A stretch of DNA of 64,000 bases from Symbiodinium kawagutii (GCA_009767595.1 VSDK01028034.1:443157-507156); one strand, 5' to 3'. Positions 34,722 to 45,569 are shown, numbered from the stretch's first letter. Notes: a model not told the origin generated them from the sequence alone. Translations and numbers: made by a program.

Positions 34722-34890
34722 TTCCTGCTGCAGTGCTGCCTTCACTCCCAGCTTTCCCTGGAAATCTGCACATTTCTTTGCATAGAGCAGCATGCATATT
34801 CACCTTTCCCAGCCTCCAGTCACCATGCCTGCCGAGCAGTTCTCCTTTGCAAAGAACCGGAACTGGGTGGATTACAGCTATGAACTTAGC

Positions 34891-34977
34891 TTTTTAGCTT
34901 TTTTGGGATATGATGGATTTACCATATAACCACTAAAAGTTAGACTTTTAGCAAGGGATCTAACAGCCACCAAGGGA
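34891..34977 (+). repeat. Dispersed repeat, family D, with 8-bp hairpin
   Basis: CATATAACCACTAAAAGTTAGACTTTTAGCAAGGGATC.AACAGCCACC is shared with 49520-49605 at over 90 percent identity by eye. CTAAAAGT-TAG-ACTTTTAG is a perfect hairpin. On the minus strand GTTCGATCCC (second copy) resembles a tRNA B box, so a tRNA-derived SINE is possible but unproven. Confidence 0.6.
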
Positions 34978-35382
34978 AGAATACTCATTTCTCCCAGGCA
35001 ACCCTCAGATCCCTGCATCATCCAGCGTCCATGCCTGGCGTAACCCCAAGCCTCAGCCTAGGAGTGTGCCATCTATTTGCCTGGAATTCCCTTCTGCAAA
35101 GAAGCGCAGGAATATTGCCGGGGCAAGATTTACATCCACCTGAAATCTACAATCACCTCCAAATCGACCCTTCCAAGTCCATACCATCTAGATGTGCATG
35201 CCAAAATGAAGAAACAAGACAGGATGTTTGGCATATAGACCTCAATAAAGGTGAATTTGTGCCTGTCTTAATTTTGCTTCACAGGCATCATCTATTTGGC
35301 ATATATACGTAAATTTCTTTATGCCAAATAGCTAGAGTGTACCAGGACTAGGTACCGGCAGGCATCGGGCGAGCGGTCGTCT

Positions 35383-35450
35383 GTACACTCAAATTTTGGG
35401 TCGTTTGTACACTCAAAATTTGGGTCGGTTGTACACTCGAATGTTTGCTG
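35383..35450. repeat. 24-bp tandem repeat, three copies
   Basis: GTACACTCAAAATTTGGGTC-type units start at 35383, 35407 and 35431. On the minus strand they read as an eight-residue repeat FECT(T/N/D)D(P/R)x. Confidence 0.88.
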
Positions 35451-35466
35451 GTTGGTAATTACAGGG

Positions 35467-35745
35467 TGATGACATGTACATATGCTTGTATCATGAGGCA
35501 TTTCTATTCTTTTTTCCTTGTTTACTCGCAGATCCTGTGATGCACGCCCTCGTTGTTGTTCAAAGGAAGAAACCATATGACCCTGCAACAATGTTTATAT
35601 ATAGAAATGAATATATATATATATATATATATATATCTATATATGCACATGCTTGTCTTATGAGGCATTTCTCTTCTTCTTTGCTTGGTTTCCTCTCGGA
35701 TTCTCTTATGCGCGCCGCCTTTTTAAGAAAATGCGTGTTTGTTTG
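35467..35745 (+). repeat. ~170-bp duplication with internal (TA)n
   Basis: ATGCTTGTATCATGAGGCAT near 35481 and ATGCTTGTCTTATGAGGCAT near 35649 head two diverged copies that continue into TTTCCTTGTTTACTCGCAGATCC / GCTTGGTTTCCTCTCGGATTC. A (TA)n run of about 28 bp lies at 35608-35636. Confidence 0.7.
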
Positions 35746-35964
35746 TGATCTGTTCTGTAGTTAGTCCCCTACGCAGTGTTCATAGTTCCTTTTGTCACAT
35801 GTTTGTGTAGTTTCTGCTGTCGCAGTTGAACTCTTCATACCATGTCGGTATGGCTCAAGATTTAGCGTAGCCTGCGCTCTGGATGGTTGCTCTGGAAAAC
35901 AGCAGTCTCAGCCGCCTGCAGTGCAGTGTGAACTTGACTTACAGTGTTAGATCCTAGAGGAACT

Positions 35965-36375
35965 TCTCGGGGATTTAACCCTCACCCCGCCCCATCTCCA
36001 CCCGCCCCAAAACCCGAAAAGGTGATTCAATGGTTGTAATTATGATATCAACCATCATCCTATCCCCACCCTAACCCTAAACCCTCAACCCTGCATTCCC
36101 CACACACCCCAAAACCCTAAAAAGTGATTCTAGTTATGATCCCAGCCATCACCTTATCCCCACCCCACCCTACTCAACCCCTAAGCCCTGCCCCAGCCCC
36201 AACCCCAACCCCTAAACCCCGCCCATCCCCACCCCACCCCAACCACCCACCCCCTTAAACCCCGCCCCATCCCCGCCCACATTGCAAAACTATGAAAGGT
36301 TGTAGCGATGATAACCCCAACCTTTAAACCCCGCCCCATCCCCACCCACCCCAGAACCCTAAAAGGTGATTGCAA
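35965..36375. repeat. C-rich tandem array with CCCTAA words
   Basis: Units of about 70-115 bp combine ACCCTAAAAGGTGATT..ATGATA..CCAACC with runs of CCCCACCCC and CCCGCCCCATCC. CCCTAACCCTAAACCCT near 36070 resembles two to three telomeric repeats of the plant/dinoflagellate TTTAGGG type, but it is too short to call an interstitial telomere. The opposite strand is G-rich. Confidence 0.7.
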
Positions 36376-36479
36376 TGCTATGATTTGAATGCGCCGATGA
36401 CTGCATGGCCGCAGGCATCGTACATGCGTACATATTTGCCCCTGACATGACATTCGTTGCTTCAGTCGCTGACGTGAGG

Positions 36480-37060
36480 CCAAATGAGGTTTGCGAAAGT
36501 TATTGACGTGCTGAATTCATGACTTGTGGGGAGGTTGATGTGGTTAGGACTGGGCTTTGACAACGCGACCTGCCAAAAATACATCGGCCTTGTTTTGGCG
36601 CTTCCTCTTTGGTTATTTCTCGATGTTTGTCCGCCGCCGAGCGAGTTGCACTGAAGGCGTTGAATCTATGATTGATCCATGGTAGACACGCAGCCACGTG
36701 GAATTTCCGTTTCTGGTCGGCCCTGAACCTGGCGGCAGCCTGGTTGAAATCGGCGCGCCCCGCCCTTGAGATGAGATGTGAGAACATGCGCCGGGTGAGG
36801 ATATGTGAGGTGAGGTTTTGTGGGCTGGGAATATGTGATGCGAGGCCATGCTTTGGATTCGTAACTCGGGGTTTCTGTAGGAAACTTCCTTTGATCAATG
36901 CACTGCTCAACAAGCTAAGGTTGACGCTTACTATTGCTTGATTGTGCCAGTTATAGTTTTTGTTTGCGGCTTAGTGTTGGTAGGGCCAATTATTGCTCAA
37001 CAAATTCGCCGTCGGATCGTTCATTGAGTCGTAACAAGCCATTGTGAAACCTTAGCTATT
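36480..37060. other. Noncoding or weakly coding stretch
   Basis: GTGAG-type repetition at 36770-36845 keeps frames open on both strands (36500-36913 minus, 36672-36941 plus). No domain is seen. Confidence 0.3.
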
Positions 37061-37069
37061 CATGACCTG

Positions 37070-37662
37070 TTGCTATCCTTGGTTTATTTGGTTCCGATGC
37101 TTACAAGGTGGCGCTCCCCATTTTGTTGTGTCGGTGAAGCAACCATTGAAAAAAACTGGCTGGGTGCCATGTTCCACCGGCTTTGGGGGGGAACACATTG
37201 GTGGCAGTGTGCCGTGGGGACTTTAGCGAATTATATGGTTGCTTTCTATGTTTCGGATGGGCTTGGGTTGAAAGACGCGGTCTTTGGCAAAAATTTCCGC
37301 ATCCAACTTCAAGCTGGCATTTTTGACGCTCGCCAAGATCCAGAAATGTTTGCTGACGCGATTGGAGGCCCATTGATTCACATTCGATGGTACATCTTCC
37401 ACCGTTGCATCAGAGACATGAAGCTGAGTTTGCTGCATTGTCACAGGAGCGTTTTCCTTCAAACGCAGATGGGCTCCACTTACCTTCGTGGACTCAGTTA
37501 CAGGCCTTACAGCACAGGCTTCTTCATGGAACACAAGCAGAGATTACTGCCGGTGATGTTTCAGTGACAAAACCCGGAGACCATTGGCTTGTTCCAAACA
37601 ATGTTGGAGGACATCAAAGTGGACCTTTGGTGGTGGCACATCGGGACGCAATGATGGCATAG
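37070..37662 (+). pseudogene. Coding relic with one frame change
   Basis: The first frame includes EKNWLGAMFHRLWGGTHWW and GIFDARQDPEMFADA to about 37360. A frame offset by -1, open from 37357, continues IDSHSMVHLPPLHQRHEAEF and GDVSVTKPGDHWLVPNN to TAG at 37660. A single indel between 37355 and 37385 would join them. Product unrecognised. An intron is less likely because the two frames abut. Confidence 0.38.
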
Positions 37663-37669
37663 ACGCTGG

Positions 37670-39330
37670 GAAAGTGCACGTGAAAAATACGTTTGCCCTT
37701 TTCATACCATTAGCCTGGTAAGTGCCCCTGATGTTCGGTCAAAGTTTGCTATGGACTTACACTTAGATTCACCATTTCCTGCTTAGTAATTGTGAATTTC
37801 TATAATTTCTTACCCAAATAAACAGCTCAGAGACCCCATTGGGTAGTCACTGTAGTCATGGGGCACTCCGGTTGTCAATTGAGGGGACCCCATTGGGTGA
37901 TCACCATGGTTCTAGGCCAACAATTGACAAGGGGCACTGTTTCGCACTTGCTCATCACCATTGGTTCACCTCGGCAGGTCCCGGAGGCGCGTCAAATTGG
38001 GCAACAGGGGAGCGCGGCTCTGAACCAGTCGGTGCGGTTGGTAGGCTCGGTCAGTTATTGATGTGGATTGGTTAAGTTAGTTGGTTAGTTGGTTAGTTGG
38101 CTGGCTTACTTCGTGAACTGGTTGTGGTATGTTGTGGGTTTGTTTGTTTGCACTTTGTCGGCCATTTGTTTGGATATTGTTGATGTCAATTATCACCCTT
38201 GGGAAGTAAAGGTTGGTCGCTGTTGCGGTTGCAACCGGCCAGAAACATGATTTCACGGGTTGTGGGAGCTGCGGTCGAATGGCAGTGTTGCTGATGCATC
38301 ATTCAATGCGCATTTACCAAGGTTGAACCATGGGATGCCGTGAGCTTCGTTGCGTGTTTTGCACAAATCATGGTTGACCAGGGTCGGTTATTGTTATGTT
38401 GGTTATTGTTGATTAAAATTAGTTCCATTATTGTTATGGTGAATTATTGTCGTTGTTTTTCATTGGGATAAGGGTTGTGATTATTTTGTTTTTTCCAATT
38501 ATTGATTTCGCAATGGTTGGCCAAGTCTGCAACAGGGTTCGTGGAAACATTTGGTACATGATTTGTGATGCGTGAAATTCTTCAAATATATAAATTTGAA
38601 ATACCACCACCGCGATGTGGTTTGAGTGTTCAATACTCAGACGCCCTTTTGGTCCGCATGTTGTTATCAGTGGTTCACCTTCAAACGTATTTGTTGACAT
38701 CTTTTGCATGTTTTGTCGTTGCATTTAAGATTGTTTATAGTTACTTTGAATGATGAATGATGGTTCATGATTTTGGACAACCATCAATAATCCTGGTTGG
38801 CTTCATTGACATATTGTGCATAAACGGTAAAATGCCCTTGTTCGCTGGTTGGTTTCACGATCATGGGCAGTAACTTGGGATGCTTGTGGGTAGCACTCGT
38901 CGATAACACGACTATGGCATTCCAAGTTGCTTGCGAAATTCTTAACGCACGGTCATTAGATAAGTGCTTGGATTTGTCATTGAGCTGAACTTCTCAACAA
39001 TCCTTGACAATATATGGTTGATGTTGCCTCTTATCCATGTCACTTGGTAGGACTAGGACCCCTGGGTCAGGTTGTGCACCCAAAACCAAGCCGCGGAAAA
39101 AAATTGTTGTTGGATAGAAAGTTGGATGTTATTTTTGCCGGAATCCAAGTGGCCAATTTGCTCTTTATTTTTGAGCATGAAGGTTAGCAACACATAGCTG
39201 GGATGATTATCATTTAAATGACAGGCCCATATCTTTGGACCTGGGTCTGTCACAACCAAAATATTCAGAGACACACATTTCGCAATCTCGGTACGATTGG
39301 TATTGGCCCCGGCCCCCACCCTGTTCAACC
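37670..39330. other. Noncoding stretch
   Basis: GACCCCATTGGGT occurs twice (37832 and 37886). TTAGTTGGTTAGTTGG repeats lie at 38070-38100. Frames are short and overlapping. Confidence 0.4.
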
Positions 39331-39331
39331 A

Positions 39332-39413
39332 ACCAGTAGAAAGAACATGAAACAACCAAGATGAAACAGGGAAAAACTCAATGTGTTGCATGTTTCATGT
39401 TCTTTCTACTGGT
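39332..39413. repeat. Perfect 23-bp inverted repeat, 36-nt spacer
   Basis: The arm at 39332-39354 (ACCAGTAGAAAGAACATGAA..) is the exact reverse complement of 39391-39413. The transcript would form a 23-bp stem with a 36-nt loop. Such perfection in otherwise diverged repeats implies a recent event or a conserved hairpin. It is unlike any other family in the window. Confidence 0.85.
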
Positions 39414-39419
39414 GCAACA

Positions 39420-40088
39420 GCATGTTGCGGACGGATGTCGTGCATTTTTTTTGCATTGCTCAATGTGTTTTTTTTGTGCAAGAGCATGACCATCTCCATT
39501 TTTGGGCGGGAAGATGCGCGGTTCTTTTAGTAGCCGTTGTATACCAATCATGCGCAATTCTGAACCATCACCCGGAATAATATCATCCACTATTTGTTCG
39601 AACCAGTACTATAGTGTATTGTCAACCGTCATCAGAGAAAACATCCCAACGTTGTTTGTTTAAACATGTTTGATAGTAATGGTTGATTATAAAAGAAACA
39701 TATGTTGCCATATGAAAACATATGTTTTTGATTCCTTGCATCTTTCCTCGGTATGATGGTTAATAACCAGTAGTAAGGGTCCTCAACATTGAGCAACAGT
39801 TTCTCAAATAGGTTCTTACTTGGTTTGAGTCGTCAATGACGGTATTTAATGATTTAACCCAGTATTCAAGAATTGCCTTAACCATGGTTTAGTCATTGAC
39901 TGCTTGTCATTCAACATCATTGAGAATCGATGAGCATTTGCGCCCGGCAGTTACCGAACCATGATCCACCACTAGTTGCTTCTAGAAATCCACCAACAGT
40001 TGCTTGTACCATGATCCACCATGATCCACCATGATCCACCACTAGTTACTTGTACCAACAATAGCCACATGTTCCTTGTTTTTTCCAG
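39420..40088. other. Noncoding, ending in a C/A-rich tract
   Basis: CACCATGATC units repeat three times in tandem at 40007-40040 immediately before a polypyrimidine/CAG. No gene. Confidence 0.45.
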
Positions 40089-40233
40089 TTGCTTATGGTG
40101 GACTTGGCCAGCCACCAACCACCGGTGGCCACCAGGGTTTGGCGAAGCCTGGCATCTCGGCAAGTCCTTCCAGCACCCTGTTGGAACTGGCGCTTCCACT
40201 GGACGACCAAGGCGTTTCCGTGCGTGGCGGCAG
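40089..40233 (+). CDS. Candidate 145-bp exon with strong splice sites
   Basis: The acceptor TTCCTTGTTTTTTCCAG is textbook and the donor is GGCAG|GTGGAG. The preferred frame (two leading bases, two trailing) reads AYGGLGQPPTTGGHQGLAKP and then STLLELALPLDDQGVSVRGG. Product unknown. Confidence 0.5.
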
Positions 40234-41752
40234 GTGGAGTTCAGGGGGGTTGCCCAGAACATGTCATCATTGTTCAATGAGATGACTATTCATGGTTTGT
40301 TGTGTATAGTTTTGATTTTTCAGAGTGATGGTTGTATGATTGTTGGTGTGTGTTTTTCGGGGTTTACTAGTGATTCTGTGATGTGTGAATGATGGGTACA
40401 TTGATGGTTGATGATGTGTAATCATGGTCTTGACTGGTAGAAAATAGCAATGGCGCTCAAGCATACTTAAACGTGATTGATCATGGTTGATGGTGATGAT
40501 TTACCACGCATGAGTAATGGACAACTATAGTATTGGTTGATATATGGCTCATAGCGATGAATCCTGGCGAATGAATGATGATTAACTATGGTTGTTAATC
40601 ACCGATAGTAGATAGGTGTGGGTCAACAAGAAGCATCCAAAAATGTGGTGAGCAACATGCCTATACAGGTACCAATTCCACACGTTTTTGCAGATGTGAA
40701 CAACCAGTGGGAGAGAGTTTTGCACCACCACCAGATGGATATGTGCCCATTTGATTTCTCCAGTCCTGGCATCGTCAGGAAAATTCCATAGTGACCCTTG
40801 GCCAAACTGACACCAATGGAGAACTGTTGCCAAGGTTTTCATGTCTACTGTAACGGTAGTGTATGCAAACTTGCAGGCCAGCGTTCATGATCTTCCATGG
40901 GCCCTGGATTCAAATTTTATTATGAGCGCTGTAGAGTGCTTGGCCAGGCGACATTGGGTGTCAATCGGTCAAGACATTGAAACATATTGAGAATGTGCTT
41001 CCGTTTTTTGGATTTGTCCGCAACTGGTGGTACCTCCCAAGCATCCCACAAATCATAAAACCATGACTAAGTCACGAGTAATGATGCATCCATATTGATA
41101 AACCCCCACTATTAAACCAATGGTTGTTTATTGATCTGGATCTTCCATCGTGGAAATCACAAAAAGCTATCCGCTGGTCGGTTCTTCTACGGTGTTGTTA
41201 GGGATGGTGCGCAGTAGCAACCACTAGAGTCACTAGAGAAGAGACTGGGCAACGACCGGCCGTCCACTTATTCATGGTTCCTGCGAGCCTTAGTGGCAGC
41301 ATTTTGGGGGTTGTCCATAAAATGGTGGTGCCCCTTAACCAACCAATAGTGATCCCAGAATGGATGAACAACCAAAGATCGACAACATTTGATAGGCAAA
41401 CATCTGATAAAACTATCGAACCTATACCCTTTGACGAGGCCTCCAAAGATCGAATAAAAGTAAAGTACACCCTTTTGGGAGGCCTCCTCAGTACCGGGCT
41501 TTCTCCCAAAATTACACGTAGACATATTGTTGGTTGTTCTTGGTTCGTACTTATTCCCTGTTGTAAAATAACCACTATCAGAGGCTATCAGCCACTCCTA
41601 CCTATCACTGACAAATCCTTGAACAATCCAACTTGTTAGACATGATCGACCAATCCTACCCATCATCACGCAACATCAACCGATCCTACCCGTCCATGAC
41701 CAAGGTTTACCGTGATCAACCGTTGCTACATCCAGGCGCGCGCTCGCCGCAG
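40234..41752. other. Possible intron: G/T-rich start, C/A-rich end
   Basis: The first 350 bp are G/T-rich (TGGTTGATGATGTG) and the last 150 bp are C/A-rich (ATCGACCAATCCTACCCATC). If the flanking islands are consecutive exons this is a 1.5-kb intron. Confidence 0.35.
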
Positions 41753-41825
41753 GTGGCTTCCAAGCTGGTCGCGGAGCACAGCAGGCACTGGGAGGAGGGT
41801 GAACAACTCATGGCAGCGACCACGG
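41753..41825 (+). CDS. Candidate 73-bp exon
   Basis: Acceptor-like GCTCGCCGCAG precedes and CCACGG|GTTGGTGG follows. The best frame reads VASKLVAEHSRHWEEGEQLM, a good amphipathic helix, though its phase does not fit the exon at 40089 in the preferred frame. Product unknown. Confidence 0.42.
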
Positions 41826-42073
41826 GTTGGTGGTTTGGGGGACCAGCAACACTACAAGGTGGGCCATGAGTTAACCACAACCATTGACATAAGTACTACT
41901 ACCTAGGTGAAACTTTACCTGGTGGTAACCCTAGGTATAACTTGGTTAGCCATTTGATTATAGTTATACCATAACTAGGGGTTACCCTGGTTATAAACCA
42001 ACTTTAAACTGATTATGGGCCCACCTTGTAGGGCTATTAAAACTGACAAAACATCGGTGCAAAAGCAACATCA

Positions 42074-42175
42074 CTGGTTGGTTCGTGGTTGCAAAGGAAT
42101 ATTATCATTGTAAAACTGTACCTCGATTATTTGGCACTCATATTTTGGAAGCAGGGGCAGCTGACCACCAACCAG
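42074..42175. mobile_element. MITE-like element, family B
   Basis: CTGGTTGGTTCGTGGTTGC on the left and CAGCTGACCACCAACCAG on the right are imperfect inverted ends, 102 bp apart. Confidence 0.6.
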
Positions 42176-42179
42176 ACTG

Positions 42180-43280
42180 GTCACCAGTCGAGTTGGTTAC
42201 CCAGAGTCAGGAATCTTGGCAGTTTACCAAACTTTGATGATTTTCCAAGTTTTTTTTTCCGAGATTTGTCGAAAAACATCAAGATGTTGCAGGTCCAGGA
42301 AGAACTGGAAGGATGATTTTCCAGAGTTTTTTTTTTGGACCGTTGGTCACCATGTCGTGACTGAAAGGGACACCGGTGGGCCGACGTACCACTTCCCAAT
42401 AACCAGGGCACCAGTTGGTTGCTTGTTTGGTCACAACTGGTTCCCTGAGTTGTTGGTGATTGGTAGTGGTAGTGGTAGCCCACCTTCAGTGAGTATGCAG
42501 CCATACGTTGTGTTTGGTGGCACAGAAGGTCATGCTTATGGTGCACTAGGCGATACTCATGTAATAGTATGAGGAACAGATCGGAAGGCACCTTCAACAC
42601 TTTCATGAGTCAGCCATCATTACTACCCACTATTACTAATCATCATTGCTGCCCAGGATTACAAGCCCATGATCAGGAACGCGTGACTGCTAACCATCAG
42701 TACCACCCATGATAACAAAGCAGCTTTACCACAGATCACCCTCCTCTTTGGTGGTCCATCCCAAAGTCACGATCGCTGTAGTTCTCCAGGGGGTTGCACC
42801 AGGGCAAGCGGGACTCGGCCGCATCATTGGAAGGCATACAATTTACAAATGTATACGAAGTGTTTACGGTTGCCCATATTTTTTTTATCCGCTATGATTC
42901 ACAATTATCCAGCATCGTCAACATTCATTAACCAACAGCGGTTGACTATGAACCAATTATTTTCAGCCATTGTAAGTAATCATTGACCAAGAAAGTAACC
43001 AACCAATCAATCATCCATTTTCTCCAAACATGTCACGTTGGTGGTTTGAAACATTTATCACATTCCCCATGATTTGTTGAGAAACTGATATTTTTGGGAT
43101 GGCTCAAAACAAATGAAAACCATATATCTTCAAACATCTTAATGATCATGATCATGAGCTCGCCCTTGCAAAACAACTTCAACCAACAACCAAATCTTCA
43201 CCAACGAGCGCCGCAACCAGCCGTTCAACCCAACCAACCCAAGCGCTCACCAGCCGCAGCCGCAGCCCAGCCGCCACGGA
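42180..43280. other. Noncoding stretch
   Basis: Frames at 42181-42606 (minus) and 42216-42572 (plus) mirror each other and lack domains. A worn family B element lies near 43036-43110, followed by a C/A-rich tract. Confidence 0.35.
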
Positions 43281-43291
43281 GCCGAGCCCAG

Positions 43292-43398
43292 AGCCTGGTC
43301 GCTGGTCGCGACGCAGCAGGTCTTCGCGTTTCTGCCGGTGCGGTCCTACGGCCTGCCCTTCGCGCTGCAAGCTGCTGGGAAGCTCAGGGTGGTCGTGG
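43292..43398 (+). CDS. Candidate exon, weakly HSP90-like ATPase (sacsin-like)
   Basis: After acceptor-like GCCGAGCCCAG the frame reads WSLVATQQVFAFLPVRSYGL and then PFALQ. From memory of the family, proteins with sacsin-type HSP90-like ATPase domains carry a similar xVFxFLPLRSYGxxF segment followed by DFxxPxSRE. Here the sequence diverges after PFALQ (43370), so an intron (GC donor CAA|GCTG) or a break may lie there; otherwise the frame continues to a donor-like GGAGG|GTGGAAGG. About 25 residues is too little to be sure. Confidence 0.32.
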
Positions 43399-43439
43399 AT
43401 CTGGAGGGTGGAAGGTGGTGCGAATGAGCGGTGATGAAT

Positions 43440-44085
43440 GTGGTTAACAATGGTATACAATGATAGTGGTTATTAGTTATGAGTAGTTATTAGTTGTTAG
43501 ATTATCAGATGTTGTTAGTGGTTGTTAGTTGTTAGATGTTATTAGTGGTTAATAGTTGTTGATGAATATGCTTGACTGTGGTTTTTAGTGGGTTCATACT
43601 GGTTAATGAATATGGTGAACAGAGGTTCAGCATGGTTAAGAATGGTTTTAGTGGTTGATAGTGATTAATTGTTGTTGAGTATGGCGAATAACAGTTAATT
43701 AATCATAGTTGTTGAATATAGTGATTAATAGTGGTTGACAATAGTGGTTGATGAAAATGATTGGCCAGTGATTGTTAACAATAGTCAGTAATTCACAATA
43801 GTGGTTTGTTATGCTGGTTGAACATGGTTTATAATGGGTTAATACTGGTTAATGACTATGGATAATAATGGTTAAGAATGGTTTGCAATGGTAAACATTA
43901 GGGGTTGATGTTTGTGCTTAAGAACACTGATTAATAGTGGTAATAATAGTGATCGATATTGGGTGATACCGGCTTTCAGTAGTGGTTGATAATGGTTGAC
44001 CCATGATTGATCATAGCGGGTTACGATTGATGATAATGGATTATTTTTTCGGTTGATCAATGATAACGATGATAACCATTGACAT
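43440..44085 (+). repeat. G/T-rich degenerate TGGTTRATAATGG tract
   Basis: About 640 bp made of words such as GTTAGTGGTT, AATAGTGGTTGA and AATGGTTAAG on the + strand, directly after the 43.3-kb island. The opposite skew (C/A) precedes that island. Confidence 0.7.
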
Positions 44086-44200
44086 TTGATCAACAGTATC
44101 CCGACAATCAGAGGAGAAAGTCTCAGGGACAGCTGAACGAGGAGCTCTCTCGCTCTCGGAAAAGAGACATCTGAAAGCTCAGAGTTCAAGAAGAGGACGC

Positions 44201-44939
44201 ATGAGGTTCACCTTAAACGTGTTTAGCCATGGACAGCACACGCTGGTTGAGATGCCTGACCTGATCATGACTGAAGACTTTGAAGTGGTGCATCCTAGCC
44301 CTGCTGTTGACATGCTCAGATTTATACTGAGATGTAAGATCTCGCCCTATTCGCAGAGGTACTTTGACGACAGCTCTCACAGAATTTTCTTCAACAAGGC
44401 TATGACGTGGAAGGCGGACAGAAAAGAGGCGCTGCTCAGGATCTTGAAGCCAGGAGTCGTTCTGCAGGCTCACGACCGGCTTTTCTATCTCGGAGCCTCC
44501 GTTGTCAATCAGTACACGTCTGGATTTCGAGAGGCTCAACAGGTGTCAGACGAAGAGGTTAACCGAATCAAACTGGTAGCGGAAACAACAACACAACTTT
44601 CGGAGCCGTTTGTCTTGGTGAGCTGTGAGAACCTTCTCTTCACATTTGGAGTTCGAGCGAGATTCCAGACCGTGATCATGGACACGCGCGCAGTTTTGAA
44701 CACGCTGGACTTCATTGGAAACACATGGAAACACAACAGTCTCTCCCCAGTTCATGGCATTTTTGAACGTCAGAGAGAAAGTTGTTTACAAGCACACCAC
44801 ATTGGTTGAAGTGCAAAACTCGGCGGTGGAAAATTATGTGGCGAGGAAAAGAGCGCGAGTTGTGTACCATGTCGAAGGAGATCAATTCGATGTCTGTCCG
44901 GCATGCAGCGTTGTTATGTCCGTACCGCGGCCTCAGTGA
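44201..44939 (+). pseudogene. Intronless gene-like sequence broken by a 10-bp duplication
   Basis: From ATG 44201 (open from 44090) a frame of high protein quality runs past SPYSQRYFDDSSHRIFFNK and KPGVVLQAHDRLFYLGAS to about 44716. There GGAAACACAT is duplicated in tandem (44717-44726, then GGAAACACAA). Reading on without the extra 10 bp enters the frame that continues FMAFLNVREKVVYK and DQFDVCPACSVVMSVP to TGA at 44937. Total about 242 codons; with the duplication, translation ends at 44807. Family unknown. It sits between two candidate exons and lacks the surrounding repeat words, as expected of an inserted retrocopy or foreign gene. Confidence 0.55.
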
Positions 44940-45320
44940 CAAACATCATCATCATCGTCAGATTGCTTTCCAGAAAACCACCCAGCTTAGCCAAAGAACG
45001 AACAAAAGCAGCACATTCCAAAGATGACTCCGCACACTCTCTGTACCATATAAGGCTTTGTGGTTTCTCACCTCTGTTCTCGCCTTTGCCACGTTCACCT
45101 AGCAAGCAAAAAAACAATGCCAGCGTTGTTGGTTGCCAACCGTCACTGATTTTAATTGTTAATGTTTAGCCATCATTAGAATCATTAGCACCTAGCACGC
45201 CAAGCGGTGTAACATATTGTTCAACCAACGCAGCTACTGCAATTTATCGAATACCCAGTGTGGTCACTTATGCCCATAAATACACATAATAGTTTTATCA
45301 CTGGAATTTTATTGGGCAGA

Positions 45321-45436
45321 TTTGGGTGTGGGTCAAAATCCCGTACCCCTGGTTCCCCTATCATGAACCATTGTTTTCCCACTAGTATTGTTGGTTATTA
45401 TCCCCCATTATTGGTTGCTTAATATTGACCCATAGC
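45321..45436 (-). mobile_element. Dispersed repeat, family C (reversed)
   Basis: TTTGGGTGTGGGTCAAAATC at the left, ATTGACCCATAGCC at the right, with the TTCCCCTATCATGAACCATT core. It ends 34 bp before the exon at 45470. Confidence 0.65.
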
Positions 45437-45469
45437 CATTTGCGCTGTTACCCAACTTGTCTGCCCCAG

Positions 45470-45568
45470 CTCGTGGGGGTGGCACGTTCAGGACTGGGCA
45501 GTGTCCTCCTCTCGAGAGGAGATCTTGTCTGGATGCGCTTGGAACGAGTTCTTGAAGGTGCCCTCGCG
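45470..45568 (+). CDS. Candidate 99-bp exon with canonical splice sites
   Basis: Acceptor ACTTGTCTGCCCCAG and donor CTCGCG|GTGAGCAC match consensus. The 33 codons in phase 0 read LVGVARSGLGSVLLSRGDLV then WMRLERVLEGALA. Other frames are less protein-like. Family unknown. The best single exon model in the window. Confidence 0.5.
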
Positions 45569-45569
45569 G

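Larger units (their letters stand above)
34670..35175 (+). repeat. Two diverged copies of a ~450-bp unit
   Basis: The phrases ACAATCACC(A/T)(A/C)CAAATCGA(T/C)CCTTCC at 34684 and 35149, TCTCCTTTGCAAAGAA / CCCTTCTGCAAAGAAG at 34843 and 35088, and CCATGCCTG at 34822 and 35030 recur in similar context. The first copy contains the 10-N gap. No coding is supported. Confidence 0.45.

Noticed and set aside
36070..36100. Interstitial telomere
   Set aside because: Only two to three CCCTAA-like units inside a wider C-rich minisatellite.
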